NCBI RefSeq assembly: GCF_004210375.1 | Contig: NC_134837.1 | Coordinates: 154,793,310-154,857,309, forward strand | DNA from: Tachypleus tridentatus | Taxonomy: Eukaryota; Arthropoda; Merostomata; Xiphosura; Limulidae | Length of the DNA: 64,000 nt | Direction: 5' to 3' | Part shown: piece by piece, positions 12,283-22,620 of the stretch | How the letters are laid out: the number at the start of each line of letters is the position of its first letter | How positions within the stretch are numbered: the stretch's first letter is position 1 | Position numbers and translations under genes: made by a program | Notes under the pieces: generated by a model | Database searches by the model: none | The model's input: only the letters and a program-made list of their open reading frames with translations | What the model was told of the DNA's origin: nothing

Positions 12283-12399
12283 ACCCCCATTAGTACAGTG
12301 GTAAGTCTACAGATTTACACCCCTAAAATCAGGGATTTGATTCCCCTCAGTGGGCTTAGCAGATAACCAGATGTGGCTTTCCTATAAGAAAATACACAC
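12283..12399 (+). repeat. SINE, short tRNA-derived family, with target duplication
   Basis: A tRNA-like head (TAGTACAGTGGTAAGTC A box; GGGATTTGATTCCCC B box) is followed by a short tail ending TATAAGAAAATACACAC. It is flanked by an exact 12-bp direct repeat ACTAGTGTTATG at 12271-12282 and 12400-12411, which fixes both ends and shows insertion by target-primed reverse transcription. Confidence 0.9.
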
Positions 12400-12927
12400 A
12401 CTAGTGTTATGGTCTTTTGTTTTGTTTTTATATCCATTATGTAAAACAGAAAATATTTTCTTTTAGTTTAACAATTTAATAACTTATTTGAATGTAAACT
12501 AATATGTGTCTTCAGTTTTGACAGTTACACTATTCCCACTTTCAGAATGGTTAACGCTAACTTCTTGCGGGAAATATTTGCCACCATTTTGTGTAAGGTT
12601 TCTTTAGTCCCCCTGTCGAAAAAAACTTGCATATTTCCCCTTATTTTAGAAAAAGCTTCCTCGTAACAAGGCCATTCATCTACCAGAGACATATATTTAT
12701 TTTAGTACCTCTAGTTCAGTACACATAATATTCATATAATAGAATAATTAATCGAAACAATTGAAATATAAAAAATAGTATATAGAACGTTGTTCATTGA
12801 AGACAATATTTAACCACCTATTCAAAGACTGAGGTAAGTCCGTAAATATAAAAGCACTTGGGTTTTGATTAATAGCAATAAAATATACTATCTATGTTTA
12901 GTACAACTCAAACAGTTTTATAAAATT

Positions 12928-13172
12928 AAGGCGTTCGACTCATAATCTGAGGGTTGTGGGTTCGAATCCCCATCGCACCAAACATGCTCGCCCTTTCAGC
13001 CGTGGGGACATTGTAATGTGACAGTCAGTCCCACTCTTTGTTGGTAAAAGAGTAGCTCAAGAGTTGGTGGTGGGTAGTGATGACTAGCCACCTTCCCTCT
13101 AGTCTTACACTGCTAAATTAGGGAATGTTAGTGCAGATAGCCCTCAAGTAGCTCTGCACGAAATTAAAAATA
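12928..13172 (+). repeat. SINE, long tRNA-derived family
   Basis: Starts within the tRNA head (TTAAGGCGTTCGACTCATAA, then GGGTTCGAATCCCC B box) and continues through the full body to GCACGAAATTAAAAATAATAATAAT. The first bases of the head are missing and the tail is AAT-rich instead of AAAC. Confidence 0.85.
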
Positions 13173-13307
13173 ATAATAATACATTACTACTATTTACAGA
13201 TAAGATTTTAAACTTATTGTTTTTAAAACAGAAAAGTATATAAAGAAGTAAAGCAAACAGTTATATCTTCTAGTTACAAGTTGTGTACCAGTTTGCTGCT
13301 GTCAAAG

Positions 13308-13326
13308 ATGGCTAAGCTTCTTCAGA
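13308..13326 (+). other. Possible short first coding exon
   Basis: ATG GCT AAG CTT CTT CAG A is followed directly by GTAAGT, a strong donor. The upstream context CAAAG-ATG is acceptable. Six codons are too few to identify a product and the pattern could be chance. Confidence 0.15.
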
Positions 13327-13344
13327 GTAAGTATATCAACAAAT

Positions 13345-14030
13345 GTGGGGTTTTTGGCATTTAAAGGTCATTTGTCTCTAACCTTTTAATCAAGATGTGT
13401 AAATCCTTCCATTGTACACTACAAATATTAAAATGTATGGTATGACAAATATGTTTAATATTCAGTTCCAGAATAAAGTGTGTGGTACCCTAATGAAACT
13501 GATAGGTTGTAATTAAGTGACAAGATAGACTTGTAACTAATACTGATCTTTATTTCTACATTCATAGTTCTTTTAGTGTAAATAAAAATCATAGGCTAAA
13601 TAACTCGTAATTTTGTATAATGTTTAGTAATTTATGTAGTTATAGTTATACAGAAAAAATGATATGTGTTTGGAAAATATATCTAGATAGAACATAAAAA
13701 TCCAACACATCATTTATAAGTAAGAGTAAGCCTAAAACAAGTTGTGTATATTTTTCTTTTTCATAATGGAGTCATACAATAACATTAAAGTAAGTTTACA
13801 GCCTAATGTTCTTATCAGTATAATTTACTAGATCTAAAGAAAAGTAAGCCCTGCTTTATAGTATTTAATTGATTGATTAAGCCAATAGTAAGCAAATACT
13901 ATATTTTGTTTGCCAACGGGATGCTTCTTTAGACTTAAATCAAGCTTTATGTATAGGAGGTTGCCAATTAATATCGCCTTACTTTTCGAATACCAAGGTG
14001 TATGTCTTGGACAACAAGTTCTACCATTAT
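13345..14030. other. AT-rich sequence, no gene seen
   Basis: No recognisable coding or repeat signal. Confidence 0.5.
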
Positions 14031-14034
14031 TGTT

Positions 14035-14125
14035 TATTTGTAGATAACCACAAAGCTACACAATGGTCTATCTATGGTCTGCCCACCACTGGTATCAAAA
14101 CCTGGTTTGTCTTGTAGTTTGTTGT
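14035..14125 (-). repeat. Partial SINE copy (third family)
   Basis: Contains CACAAAGCTACACAATGG, TCTGCCCACCACTGGTATC and AAAACCTGGTTT, as in the copy at 42015-42137, but the tRNA-head end is lost. Confidence 0.55.
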
Positions 14126-14371
14126 TGAACAAATACTTTTTTTTTCACTTTATTTTGTAATTCAAGTTTGAAATTACTGTGCAATCCTCATTAGGAGACT
14201 TAGAAAATAGTGTTGCACTATAAATGTATAGTGCACAAACATAAATATATAAAATCAATAAAATATGTCTTATATCTTGTAAAATATGAAAGTAACTCCA
14301 ATATTATAGGTACTGCTAGCATTAAAAAAAATGATTAATTTTAAACACTTGTTTTCCAAAAACAAATATAT

Positions 14372-14520
14372 ATCGCTCTTCTATGTAAAATATTTTCTCA
14401 ACCCAAACGAGCCGTTTTTGCATATAAATTTCTCAACAAGTGGGTTTCTCGACATCACTGATGAAAATCTCAAAGTTTTTGATTTGTTGAGTTTCACATA
14501 CTTGTCTATAGTCTGTAACT
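14372..14520 (-). mobile_element. Penelope-like terminal fragment, second copy
   Basis: Reverse complement of the motif at about 9250-9298 (CGGCTCGTTTGGG, GAGAAAATA, TTTACATAGAAGAGCGA). It extends further internally than the first copy (CTCAACAAGTGGGTTTCTCGACATCACTGATG) but lacks the CGTTTCGACC part. A 77-codon frame over it is not considered a gene. Confidence 0.55.
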
Positions 14521-14769
14521 ACTCTGTTATATTCAGACACTTTGTATCCACCCAAGGGAAATGAATAATAAAATATTTTATTTATAAAATAAACATTTAC
14601 TTAACTTAAGTAAAAACTTAATATTTTATGTTCATAAAAAGTATCAATGTAAAAGTAAATCAACATAAAAGTTAAAATAATGTTAATTAATTTTACAAAA
14701 TAAAACTTTCAATAATCATGACTTTATCTTCAACTGTTTGAAAACCATTAGTGAATGTGTATACATAAG

Positions 14770-15741
14770 ATTAGTGATTGAAATGAGCCAGTCAGTATTT
14801 GTCAACATGCTGCTATATTAGTGATTGAAATGAGCCAGTCAGTATTTGTCAGTATGCTGCTATATTAGTGATTGAAATGAGCTAGTCAATATTTGTCAGT
14901 ATGCTGCTATATTAGTGATTGAAATAAGCCAGTTAGTATGCTGCAATATTAGTGATTGAAATGAGCCAGTCAGTATGCTGCTATATTAGTGATTGAAATG
15001 AACTAGTTAATATTTGTCAATATGCTGCTATATTAGTGATTGAAATGAGCCAGTCAGTATGCTGCTATATTAGTGATTGAAATGAGCCAGTCAGTATGCT
15101 GCTATATTAGAGATTGAAATGATCCAGTTAGTATGCTGCAATATTAGTGATTGAAATGAGCTAGTCAATATTTGTCAGTATGCTGCTATATTAGTGATTG
15201 AAATGAGCCAGTCAGTATGCTGCTATATTAGTGATTGAAATGAGCCAGTCAGTATGCTGCTATATTAGAGATTGAAATGATCCAGTTAGTATGCTGCAAT
15301 ATTAGTGATTGAAATGAGCCAGTCAGTATTTGTCAGTATGCTGCTATATTAGTGATTGAAATGAACTAGTTAATATTTGTCAATATGCTGCTATATTAGT
15401 GATTGAAATGAGCCAGTCAGTATGCTGCTATATTAGTGATTGAAATGAGCCAGTCAGTATTTGTCAGTATGCTGCTATATTAGTGATTGAAATGAACTAG
15501 TTAATATTTGTCAATATGCTGCTATATTAGTGATTGAAATGAGCCAGTCAGTATGCTGCTATATTAGTGATTGAAATGAGCTAGTCAATATTTGTCAGTA
15601 TGATGCTATATTAGTGATTGAAATGAGCTAGTCAATATTTGTCAGTATGCTGCTATATTAGTGATTGAAATGAGCCAGTTAGTATGCTGCTATATTAGTG
15701 ATTGAAATGAACTAGTTAATATTTGTCAGTATACTGCTATA
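14770..15741. repeat. Mixed 37/47-bp minisatellite of 23 units
   Basis: The core ATTAGTGATTGAAATGAGCC recurs throughout. Units are of two lengths: short (37 bp) and long (47 bp), the long ones carrying an extra TTTGTCAGTA-type 10-mer. Reading left to right I score 23 units as L L L S S L S S S L S S S L L S L L S L L S L. Twelve long plus eleven short predict 971 bp, which matches the observed span. The last S of each L-S-S-S block shares AGAGATTGAAATGATCC, so blocks were copied together. Confidence 0.95.
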
Positions 15742-16190
15742 TTGTGAACAGTATATTGATATACCAGCATTTCCCTATATCTGGAATTATTTATCTTAGA
15801 GTGTACTGATACTTCTTTACCGTCTTTTATCTCACTTCCTTTCACACTAGCACTTCTATTTTTGTCATTTGAAGGTGAAATTGAAAAGCCTCTTTACATA
15901 GTATTATTGTGTTAATATGATTTTAACTTTACTACACTAGCTATAGTAATGTTCTATTTTTACAATGACAGTGTAATATCTGTTAACTTTCTAAATGTTA
16001 CATGTGTAAAATTGTAACAATAGTTTCCAAATATGAAGAAAGAGAAATTTCCACTATATAATAAAGTATTTTGTATTGGCCATTGTTGACCATGTAGTCA
16101 AGTCTTCCACCTGGCGTTTTCAGGCACCCCAGTAGATGCAAATTATTAAATTAAGGATGTTAGCCACAAACAATAAGTAAAACATAAAGC
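15742..16190. other. No gene seen
   Basis: AT-rich, no coding motif recognised. Contains a short less-AT patch (GCGTTTTCAGGCACCCC) near 16115 with no identifiable function. Confidence 0.5.
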
Positions 16191-16193
16191 TAA

Positions 16194-16384
16194 CTCACAC
16201 TATAAACCAAACTGAAACAAGGTATTCAGATCCTGTGACAACACAGTTATATGTGTTCACACTATAATCAGCATCCAAACTAAATCAAGGTATTCAAATC
16301 CTGTGACAACACAGTTATATGTGTTCACACTATAAACCAAACTGAATCAAGATATTCAGATCCTGTGACAACAGTTATATGTGT
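16194..16384. repeat. Three-copy tandem repeat of about 65-70 bp
   Basis: CACTATAAACCAAACTGAA, then TATTCAGATCCTGTGACAAC, then AGTTATATGTGTT occurs three times in a row with small differences (an ATCAGCATCC insertion in the second, a short deletion of ACAC in the third). Confidence 0.9.
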
Positions 16385-16839
16385 TACTTTTGAAGAGATC
16401 AACACTACTTAGTTTCTCCTTTTCCTGGGCATGAGATCAAATTGTGACTTTAATAACACATGTTGTTTATTATCATACTTATTCTTGTGTCTTTCTCTAG
16501 TAAACTGATATGACAAAATAAAGTGTACAGACATTTATGTTTAAAAATATTACAACAAGAGATTTTCTTTTGAACACTGATACAAAAACTTACATCAATG
16601 AACTTGTAAGAAACAAATCGAAACAAACAGCTGTAAGAATTGAATTATAAAAACTATAACCTGTATTCAAAGTATGTTAGGAAGTAGTGTATAAGAATTA
16701 ATTCACATGTTTAAAAACATACTTTCTAAAACGTGGTACAAACAACTGGATTAACTTCAACACCTATCATTATGGTATCAACACTCTGAAGTATAAAATT
16801 TTAACCAGTTATAAATACATACAATACACAAAACTTTAT

Positions 16840-17516
16840 AAATTATCTTCATCTATTTGTCCTGATTTCTAACTTTAGTGATGTTTTACTTCATGAAAAC
16901 TGCAAAATCCAGTTAGACATTTTAACTTCTGCTCTAAACAACCTATGAAACATTAAAATCCTACCTTGCCTTAAAAAGGTACAAGCATTTTTTATGTTGG
17001 TAATGTTATTGAAACTAGAATAAAAAAAGACATTGCTTTATCATCTGTCTACAAGTTTAACTGTCACAGGACACTCTGTTCTTTGTCAAGAGGAGAATTC
17101 TTAGCTCTAAAAGAACTAGTTAGTGATAAGGATATCATAGTTACTTGGCCTGATAAGAGTGCTCGATTTGTATTTATAAACAAACAGGATTACATTGCCA
17201 AAATGAGACAAATTATACAAGACATGAATAAGTTTTAAGTATTTAAATAAAAATGTAATTAAACATTCAAGGTGTAAAACTGTAATGTATACTTAGAAAT
17301 TTAAGAAGAAGAAAAATATCTGATAATACTTTCAATGTTAAATATGGCCTTCACAAACTCAGTTACCCACTCACATCAATCCTTTCCAATACTGAGAAAC
17401 TTGCTAAATTTCTAATTTAAACCTTCTAATGATTAATGCATGTATTCTCAAATATTCTTTTTATTTTGCTTGTCCAATGTCTTAACTTCTGGACACTGTC
17501 CAATGTATTATGACAA
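16840..17516 (+). mobile_element. Penelope-like reverse transcriptase, 5' part
   Basis: From about 17090 the plus strand reads S-R-G-E-F-L-A-L-K-E-L-V-S-D-K-D-I-I-V-T-W then D-K-S-A-R-F-V and D-Y-I-A-K-M, matching the segment before the fingers of Penelope-like RTs (a run ending A-D-K-G, then a D-Y). Further on Y-G-L-H-K-L and P-L-T-S-I-L-S appear, the counterpart of the conserved Y-G-L-P-K-x-H-K and P-x-R-P-I-V-S motifs. Several stops and frameshifts make it dead. The coding sense resumes at 20469 after the hAT insertion. The left limit is approximate. Confidence 0.8.
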
Positions 17517-17524
17517 GTATGGAC
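17517..17524. repeat. Target-site duplication, left copy (hAT)
   Basis: GTATGGAC, repeated exactly at 20461-20468, directly outside the hAT ends. Eight bases is the usual hAT duplication length. Confidence 0.95.
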
Positions 17525-20460
17525 CAGTGGCGTACCGTGAGTTTTGTAGTTGGGTGGGCTTGGGCTGCTACCTAAGGTACATTGTAGTAAGCAAAAGTTT
17601 CACATTGAACATGAAAATTTGCATCCATACAAATATAAGCAAAAAACGTAATTTTTTTTCTAGCTCATTTAAAATTAACTTAATTCTATAGACATTTGGA
17701 AAAGTGTAGCAAAAAAAAACCCAGTGCCATTATAAACCTCACAATGCACTAAGGTAATGCAAAGCATAAAAGGAAAGAAAACTTTAATTCATTTATATAT
17801 CAGCTCAATTCTTCTTGTCTGTGAAACAAGTTGATCAATGATATCATCGTAGAAGCTTCTCTCTTGTCTCAGTTCTGCCAAGAGATTTTTTTCGATTGAC
17901 AACAAACATAGGCTTGACATCCTTTCCTGGCCCTGTGTGGCGCGATAGCAAGTGTGGATTCTTTTAAAAGAAGAGAAAGAACGCTCAGCTGAAGCCGTGT
18001 TGCTTGGTATAGTTAATACCAGCTCTACCATTTTGAAAACCTCTTTGAAGGGATTTGCAAGATCATTTTGGACAATGAATTCAACCAATTCAAAAATTTG
18101 CAGCTTTGAGAACTCAGGGCTGGAGTATAGAACGGCGAGCTCATTTTTGAGGCGGACGTAAGCAAACATTAACCCATACCGGCGCTGTAATGCCTCAAGC
18201 AAGTTAGCTGGGAATACGATTTTATATTGTTCGTAGTTTTTGTGCTAAAGAAGGTTAAGAAAGTCAAACTTTGAAAGGGAAGAAAATCTTGACTCTATTT
18301 GCGATACAGTGTTATCAGCAATTTTGTGGTATGGCTGAAGATAATAATCTTTCTCAGACATGCATCCTTTCGATCTTTTGCATGCAGGTTCCGTGCTTCT
18401 GGTTTCATTAGACGAAGCTGCCTTCCAAAAATCATCAAATTTGTTATTTCTGTCATACTGTATTTGCCTTCAGACCTCTTGGACTTTACCGCAACAATAC
18501 ATTACGTCATAGAACTTGCTCTGCAGAATGTTGTAGAGAGTATCAGTGTAAGAAAACATATTGGAAAATATCTCAAGAAGCAGCTTTGTTTGAAATTCTT
18601 CCAAAAAATTCAGAAACCCGCGCGATTTGAGAGTAGCATCAGTATCCCAATTTTCAGGATTTTCAATAACGTTTGTAAAGGATTCAGTTAAATGAACTCT
18701 ATTTTGTTGTACAGTATTTGTCAAACGAGAGGTAAAGTTCCATTTCGTGGGTGCAACAGAAGGCAATTTTCTGCCTACATATTCATGCAGAGCCTGTAAT
18801 CTTTTAGAAGACTTGGAAAAAAATGCCGATAATCCACTCAAGGTTTGGAAAAAAATTCTGCATTCCTTAATGCTGAAAAGACCTTACTGCAAGACCAGGT
18901 TCAAAACATGCGCATAGCAATAAGTAAAAATCGCCAAGGGATACTTATCCAACACTTTTTCTTGCAATCCATTCATGTGACCACTCATTACACTCGCGCC
19001 ATCATACGTCTGCCCGACCAATTTATTTTCTATCTCAAATTCCTTGGCGATATTAACAACATGACTAAAAAGACCGTCAGTAGTTCTATCCTCGCTGACA
19101 TTAGAGAAACCAATGAACCTTTCGAAAACTTTTCCATTACAAACAAACCGCAACACTGTTGATAATTGTGACTTGGACAGCACATCTGAAGTCTCATCGA
19201 GAATGATTGCAACAAATCTTGCGCTGTCAATTTCCTTTTTGATATGCTTTTTTAAAACATTAGACAAAGCCTGAATTAAGTCATTTTGAACAGTTGGCGA
19301 TGTTCCTTGAAAAATTGTAGCAGTATTCAAATGACTATCCAAGCACGTGTCATAATCTCTAAGGGTATTGAGAAACTCCTTATAGTTTCCCTTATCAGCT
19401 GAAGTATTCGATTCATCATGACCTCGAAAAGGAAGCTCTTGTTTGGCAAGATAGCACACTGCATCAATTAATCTTTTCAATATTTCCCTATTCTTTTTCA
19501 CTTGCTCATTGTGACGAGATATCTCAGCCTTCCGCTGAGTGTCAACTAATGTCTCTATGCGTTGCTTGCCAAACATTTTAAGCGACAAGGAAGACTGGAC
19601 ATGTGCACGAGACTTTTCATGTTTCTGAAGTGCTACGGTTAAATGATTTAAGTCGGTATAACCCTGCTGATTCCACACCCGCTTCTCCGTTGAAAATAAC
19701 AAACACGGCCAACAAAAGAGCTTGGATCGAATTATACATCCTGTTAGCCATTCAATGGTATCATATTGAGACTCTGAAAAGTGTCGAACATATTCATTTT
19801 TCTTATCTGTGTGCGTAGATACCAGACTTGGAAGAGACGGCCTAGGCTTGCCTGCTTGAACAATTCTTATTTTGTCCGCATAATTTTTTGTGGAAAATGG
19901 AGAACGTAACAACTCATTAATATCATTTTCCATATTGATAACGGTTAATTTTTAAAAAGTTTATACCGTTCCACAATAGGCAGAAAAAAGGAAGGAACCT
20001 TCCTTCCAGACTTCATTCCGTTATCAGCGAGACAACGAGAATAAAGGACGAAGGCTGAAGAGAATCCAAGAAATAGGACAGAGAACGACAGACGGTACGC
20101 GGTGCGCTCGACGAGTAGCACACTCTGATCCGTTTTTCGACCAATCATCTCCCTTCATTCTTTGTATCGGCTACGGGGAGAGGCGCAGCGCAGCTGCAAG
20201 ACTCCGCCCATCAAGGTTTTCAGCGTTCCTACAGCACGCTTGCGATGTATATTTTTTTTCTCAAAATTAGCAGAATAATCTTTATTTAGAAGAGAAAGTG
20301 CGATATGAGGGCTATAATAAAACATAAGACTGTAATGTTATACTTGATTTTCTAAAAAATTCAAGAAAGTATACTTACCTTTTGATGTACTCTTTCGATA
20401 CGTATTTAATTTTGTTGGCTGTGCGGCGCACAACTAGCACACCCAGAATATACGCGACTG
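17525..20460 (-). mobile_element. hAT DNA transposon, 2.94 kb, non-autonomous by decay
   Basis: The left end begins CAGTGGCGTA and the right end is TACGCGACTG, an imperfect inverted repeat (9 of 10) of the type common in hAT elements. An 8-bp duplication GTATGGAC flanks it. It encodes a hAT-type transposase on the minus strand, broken by stops and a frameshift. It sits inside the Penelope-like RT: removing the element and one duplication restores the RT sense at that point (M-D-T-E-S-L-F-T-N-I-P-L), the counterpart of the conserved S-L-F-T-N-I-P motif. Confidence 0.95.
17789..19933 (-). pseudogene. hAT transposase (ZMYM1-like/DUF4371 type), broken
   Basis: The first 349 codons (19933-18884) are open. 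They hold a TTF/BED-like zinc-binding region near residues 55-110 (C-W-P-C-L-L-F), a coiled region, then the RNase-H-like core with I-I-L-D-E-T-S-D, Y-D-G-A-S-V-M-S-G and the closing C-Y-A-H-V-L-N-L-V-L. A TAA then interrupts the frame, which reopens as 18841-18470. After a frameshift and another stop the C-terminal piece 18202-17789 carries the hAT dimerisation signature (T-A-S-A-E-R-S-F-S). This enzyme would cut and rejoin the ends at 17525 and 20460 in the nucleus. As it stands it cannot be made as one protein. Reading frames are otherwise well kept, suggesting modest age. Confidence 0.92.
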
Positions 20461-20468
20461 GTATGGAC
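20461..20468. repeat. Target-site duplication, right copy (hAT)
   Basis: GTATGGAC, identical to 17517-17524. Confidence 0.95.
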
Positions 20469-21320
20469 ACTGAATCTCTTTTTACTAACATTCCTTTAGA
20501 AAAGCCTGGCATGCCAGGTGGTTAAAGCACTCAACTCATAATCTGAGAGTCACAGGTTTGAATCCCAATCACACCAAACATGCTTGCCCTTTCAGCCGTG
20601 AGTGAGTTATAATGTGATGGTCAAGAGTACCCCAAGAGTTGGGAGTTGGTGGTGATGACTAGCTGTCTTTCCTCTAGTCTTACGCTGCTAAATTAGAGGC
20701 AGCTAGGGCAAAGAACCCTTGTGTAGCTTTGCGCAAAATTCAAAACAAACACACCTTTAGAAAAAATGATACTGTTTTCCCAGTAAGGTAGACTAAGAGT
20801 TGCACTAAACAAACAATAATTTGCAGAACTATTAAACTTAGCTTTAAAATAAAACCAGTTTGTCTTTAATAGTCAGTTGTATGACCAGATAGTTGGTGTT
20901 GTGATGGGTTCACCACTAGGGCCCTTTATAGCTAATATTTGTCATTATGAACACATCTAGCTGAAAAGTCATTCTGACATTACATCGCCCACCCTACAAA
21001 ATGTATGTAGAAATACACATTCTTACTATTCCATAACCATGAACATTACTAACAAATTCACCAAACACTTAAATCTTTTAACATCTTTATCCAAAATTCT
21101 CCTGTGACACTGAAAATCAAAACAAACTTTCTTTCCTTGATAAAGAATTTAGCACCTCTGTGTACAGAAAGACATACTCTTTGAAAGTTTTCTACGAAAA
21201 TATTTCAAATTAAACTTGGTATTAAGTTTTATTCACAGTCTACTTAATTTGTATGGATTTCATCTCCATTTATAGTGAAATAATTTTTATTCAGAACACT
21301 ATAAATACAAATGGGTATCC
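20469..21320 (+). mobile_element. Penelope-like reverse transcriptase, 3' part
   Basis: Resumes with the S-L-F-T-N-I-P motif, is cut by the SINE at 20504-20753, and continues with L-Y-D-Q-I-V-G-V-V-M-G-S-P-L-G-P-F-I-A-N-I (ATG of M-G-S-P at 20903), the RT motif just before the catalytic Y-x-D-D. The Y-x-D-D itself is no longer legible. Downstream, T-S-V-Y-R-K-T-Y and N-G-Y-P-S match the thumb region of Penelope-like RTs (S-V-Y-R-K-P-T, R-N-G-Y-P). Stops and frame changes are frequent. No GIY-YIG endonuclease was recognised; the CR1 remnant begins right after. Confidence 0.8.
20504..20753 (+). repeat. SINE, long tRNA-derived family, with target duplication
   Basis: Complete head GCCTGGCATGCCAGGTGGTTAAAG ... 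B box GGTTTGAATCCC, body, and an AAACAAACACA-type tail. Exact 11-bp duplication CCTTTAGAAAA at 20493-20503 and 20754-20764. It interrupts the Penelope-like RT. Confidence 0.93.
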
Positions 21321-21339
21321 TTCATCATTTAGGGAGCTA

Positions 21340-22620
21340 AGAAAGTAAATATGGAAAAGATCTTGGAAAATAATGCATTGAGGATCAAAGATGGACTTGA
21401 ATTTAAGAATAAACACTTGATTCCAAGCACTTACTGATGATGATAAGGAGCATGTAAGGGAAACTGATGGGATAATAAGGGATGATAGTGTAAAATATAG
21501 GGAAATTATAGTTGTAGGTGAATCTAGTTAGGCACATAGATTATAGTAGTATGTGGATTAAATATAGTGAAAGAATACGTTTATGTTATTCAATAGTAGT
21601 AATGCACATTATGTAGCACATGTTGGGCCTACTGTTGTATGGAAAAATGGATCTGAGGAGCTTATTGATAAGTATCAAATACTGATAAGAGCACATTTAA
21701 GGAAGGGGTTCATAGTTTGACTTTGTCAGGTATATTGCCAAGAATAAACTGTGAGTATGATAAATTAAGTAGAAGTAGATCATTAGGGCTGAATGTCAGG
21801 CTTAGATCAATATGTAGTGATAAGCAAACAGGTTGGTTAAATTTGTGAATAATTTAATGGAAAAATTAATCTTTTCTTAATTGATGGCACACATTTAAAC
21901 AAAGTAAGGTCTATTAACTCAGGTGTAGTGGTAGGTTTATTAAACTAGGTCTTGACAGAGGTGAGGAAAATCATGGTAATAAAATAGGAAACATAATTGA
22001 CAGGAAAACATGAGTACATTTTAAAATATATAATTAATTGTTCCTATTATAACGATAGGAGTGTTAGAAATGAAATTGATGAGTTAAGAGCAGTTCTGAA
22101 AACTGAGAATTTTGATGGCATGGGTATCACTGAGACACAGTTGGATATTAACAATTTTTATGAGAGAATTTTTTTGAAATACCAGTCTACAAACTGTTTA
22201 CAAGAGATAGAGTACTGAAAAAGAGGAAGGAATAGCTTTAAATGTGAGGAGTGAGTTTCATCCTACTGAGTCAGAGCAAAAATAGCAGTAAGGTTGAGTC
22301 AGTTTGGGTTAGTGTTAATGGGATTTCTTATAGATCACAAAGTCAAAAATTGAAAGTGAATGAAAAACTGTATAATGAGATTAGATTGGTAGCTGAAAGA
22401 AATGTTGTATTATGGGAAATTTTAATTTCAGGGATATTGATTGGAAAAATTTTGAGTCTGAGAATAAGGGAGAGGTTTTCAAAAATTGTTCAAGCTTCTT
22501 TTATACACAAACTGATCACAGAATCTACAAGAGAGGAAGCTATATTAGATTTAATATCAGCATCTGAAGGTAAGGTAATATAGAACATTGTGGTTGTAGA
22601 GCTTTTAAGTAAGCTGTTTC
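21340..22620 (+). mobile_element. CR1-like LINE fragment: SGNH esterase plus endonuclease
   Basis: The 5' half decodes, with stops, as an SGNH-hydrolase-type ORF1 domain: V-V-G-E-S near 21510 (block I, normally G-D-S), V-V-W-K-N-G then S-E-E-L-I, T-L-S-G-I-L-P-R, and D-G-T-H-L-N-K at 21883-21903 (the D-x-x-H block). The second half (from about 22020) decodes as the apurinic-type endonuclease of CR1/L2 elements: S-V-R-N-E-I-D-E-L-R-A-V-L, I-T-E-T-Q-L-D (catalytic Glu), then a decayed G-D-F-N-like and T-R-E-E-A-I-L-D-L-I. No RT follows. Such ORF1 esterases are known in several CR1 lineages. The element is inactive. Confidence 0.8.

Noticed and set aside
12928-13000. tRNA gene candidates at the heads of SINEs (also 20504, 27488, 28481, 34920, 42060)
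   Set aside because: Each has A and B boxes but is followed by a shared SINE body and tail, and several are flanked by target duplications.
14770-15741. CRISPR-like appearance (regular repeats with variable pieces)
   Set aside because: Units are contiguous with no unique spacers, and the setting is a eukaryotic genome; it is a minisatellite.
17952-18691. Plus-strand frames at 17952-18161 and 18299-18691
   Set aside because: They are shadows of the minus-strand hAT transposase.
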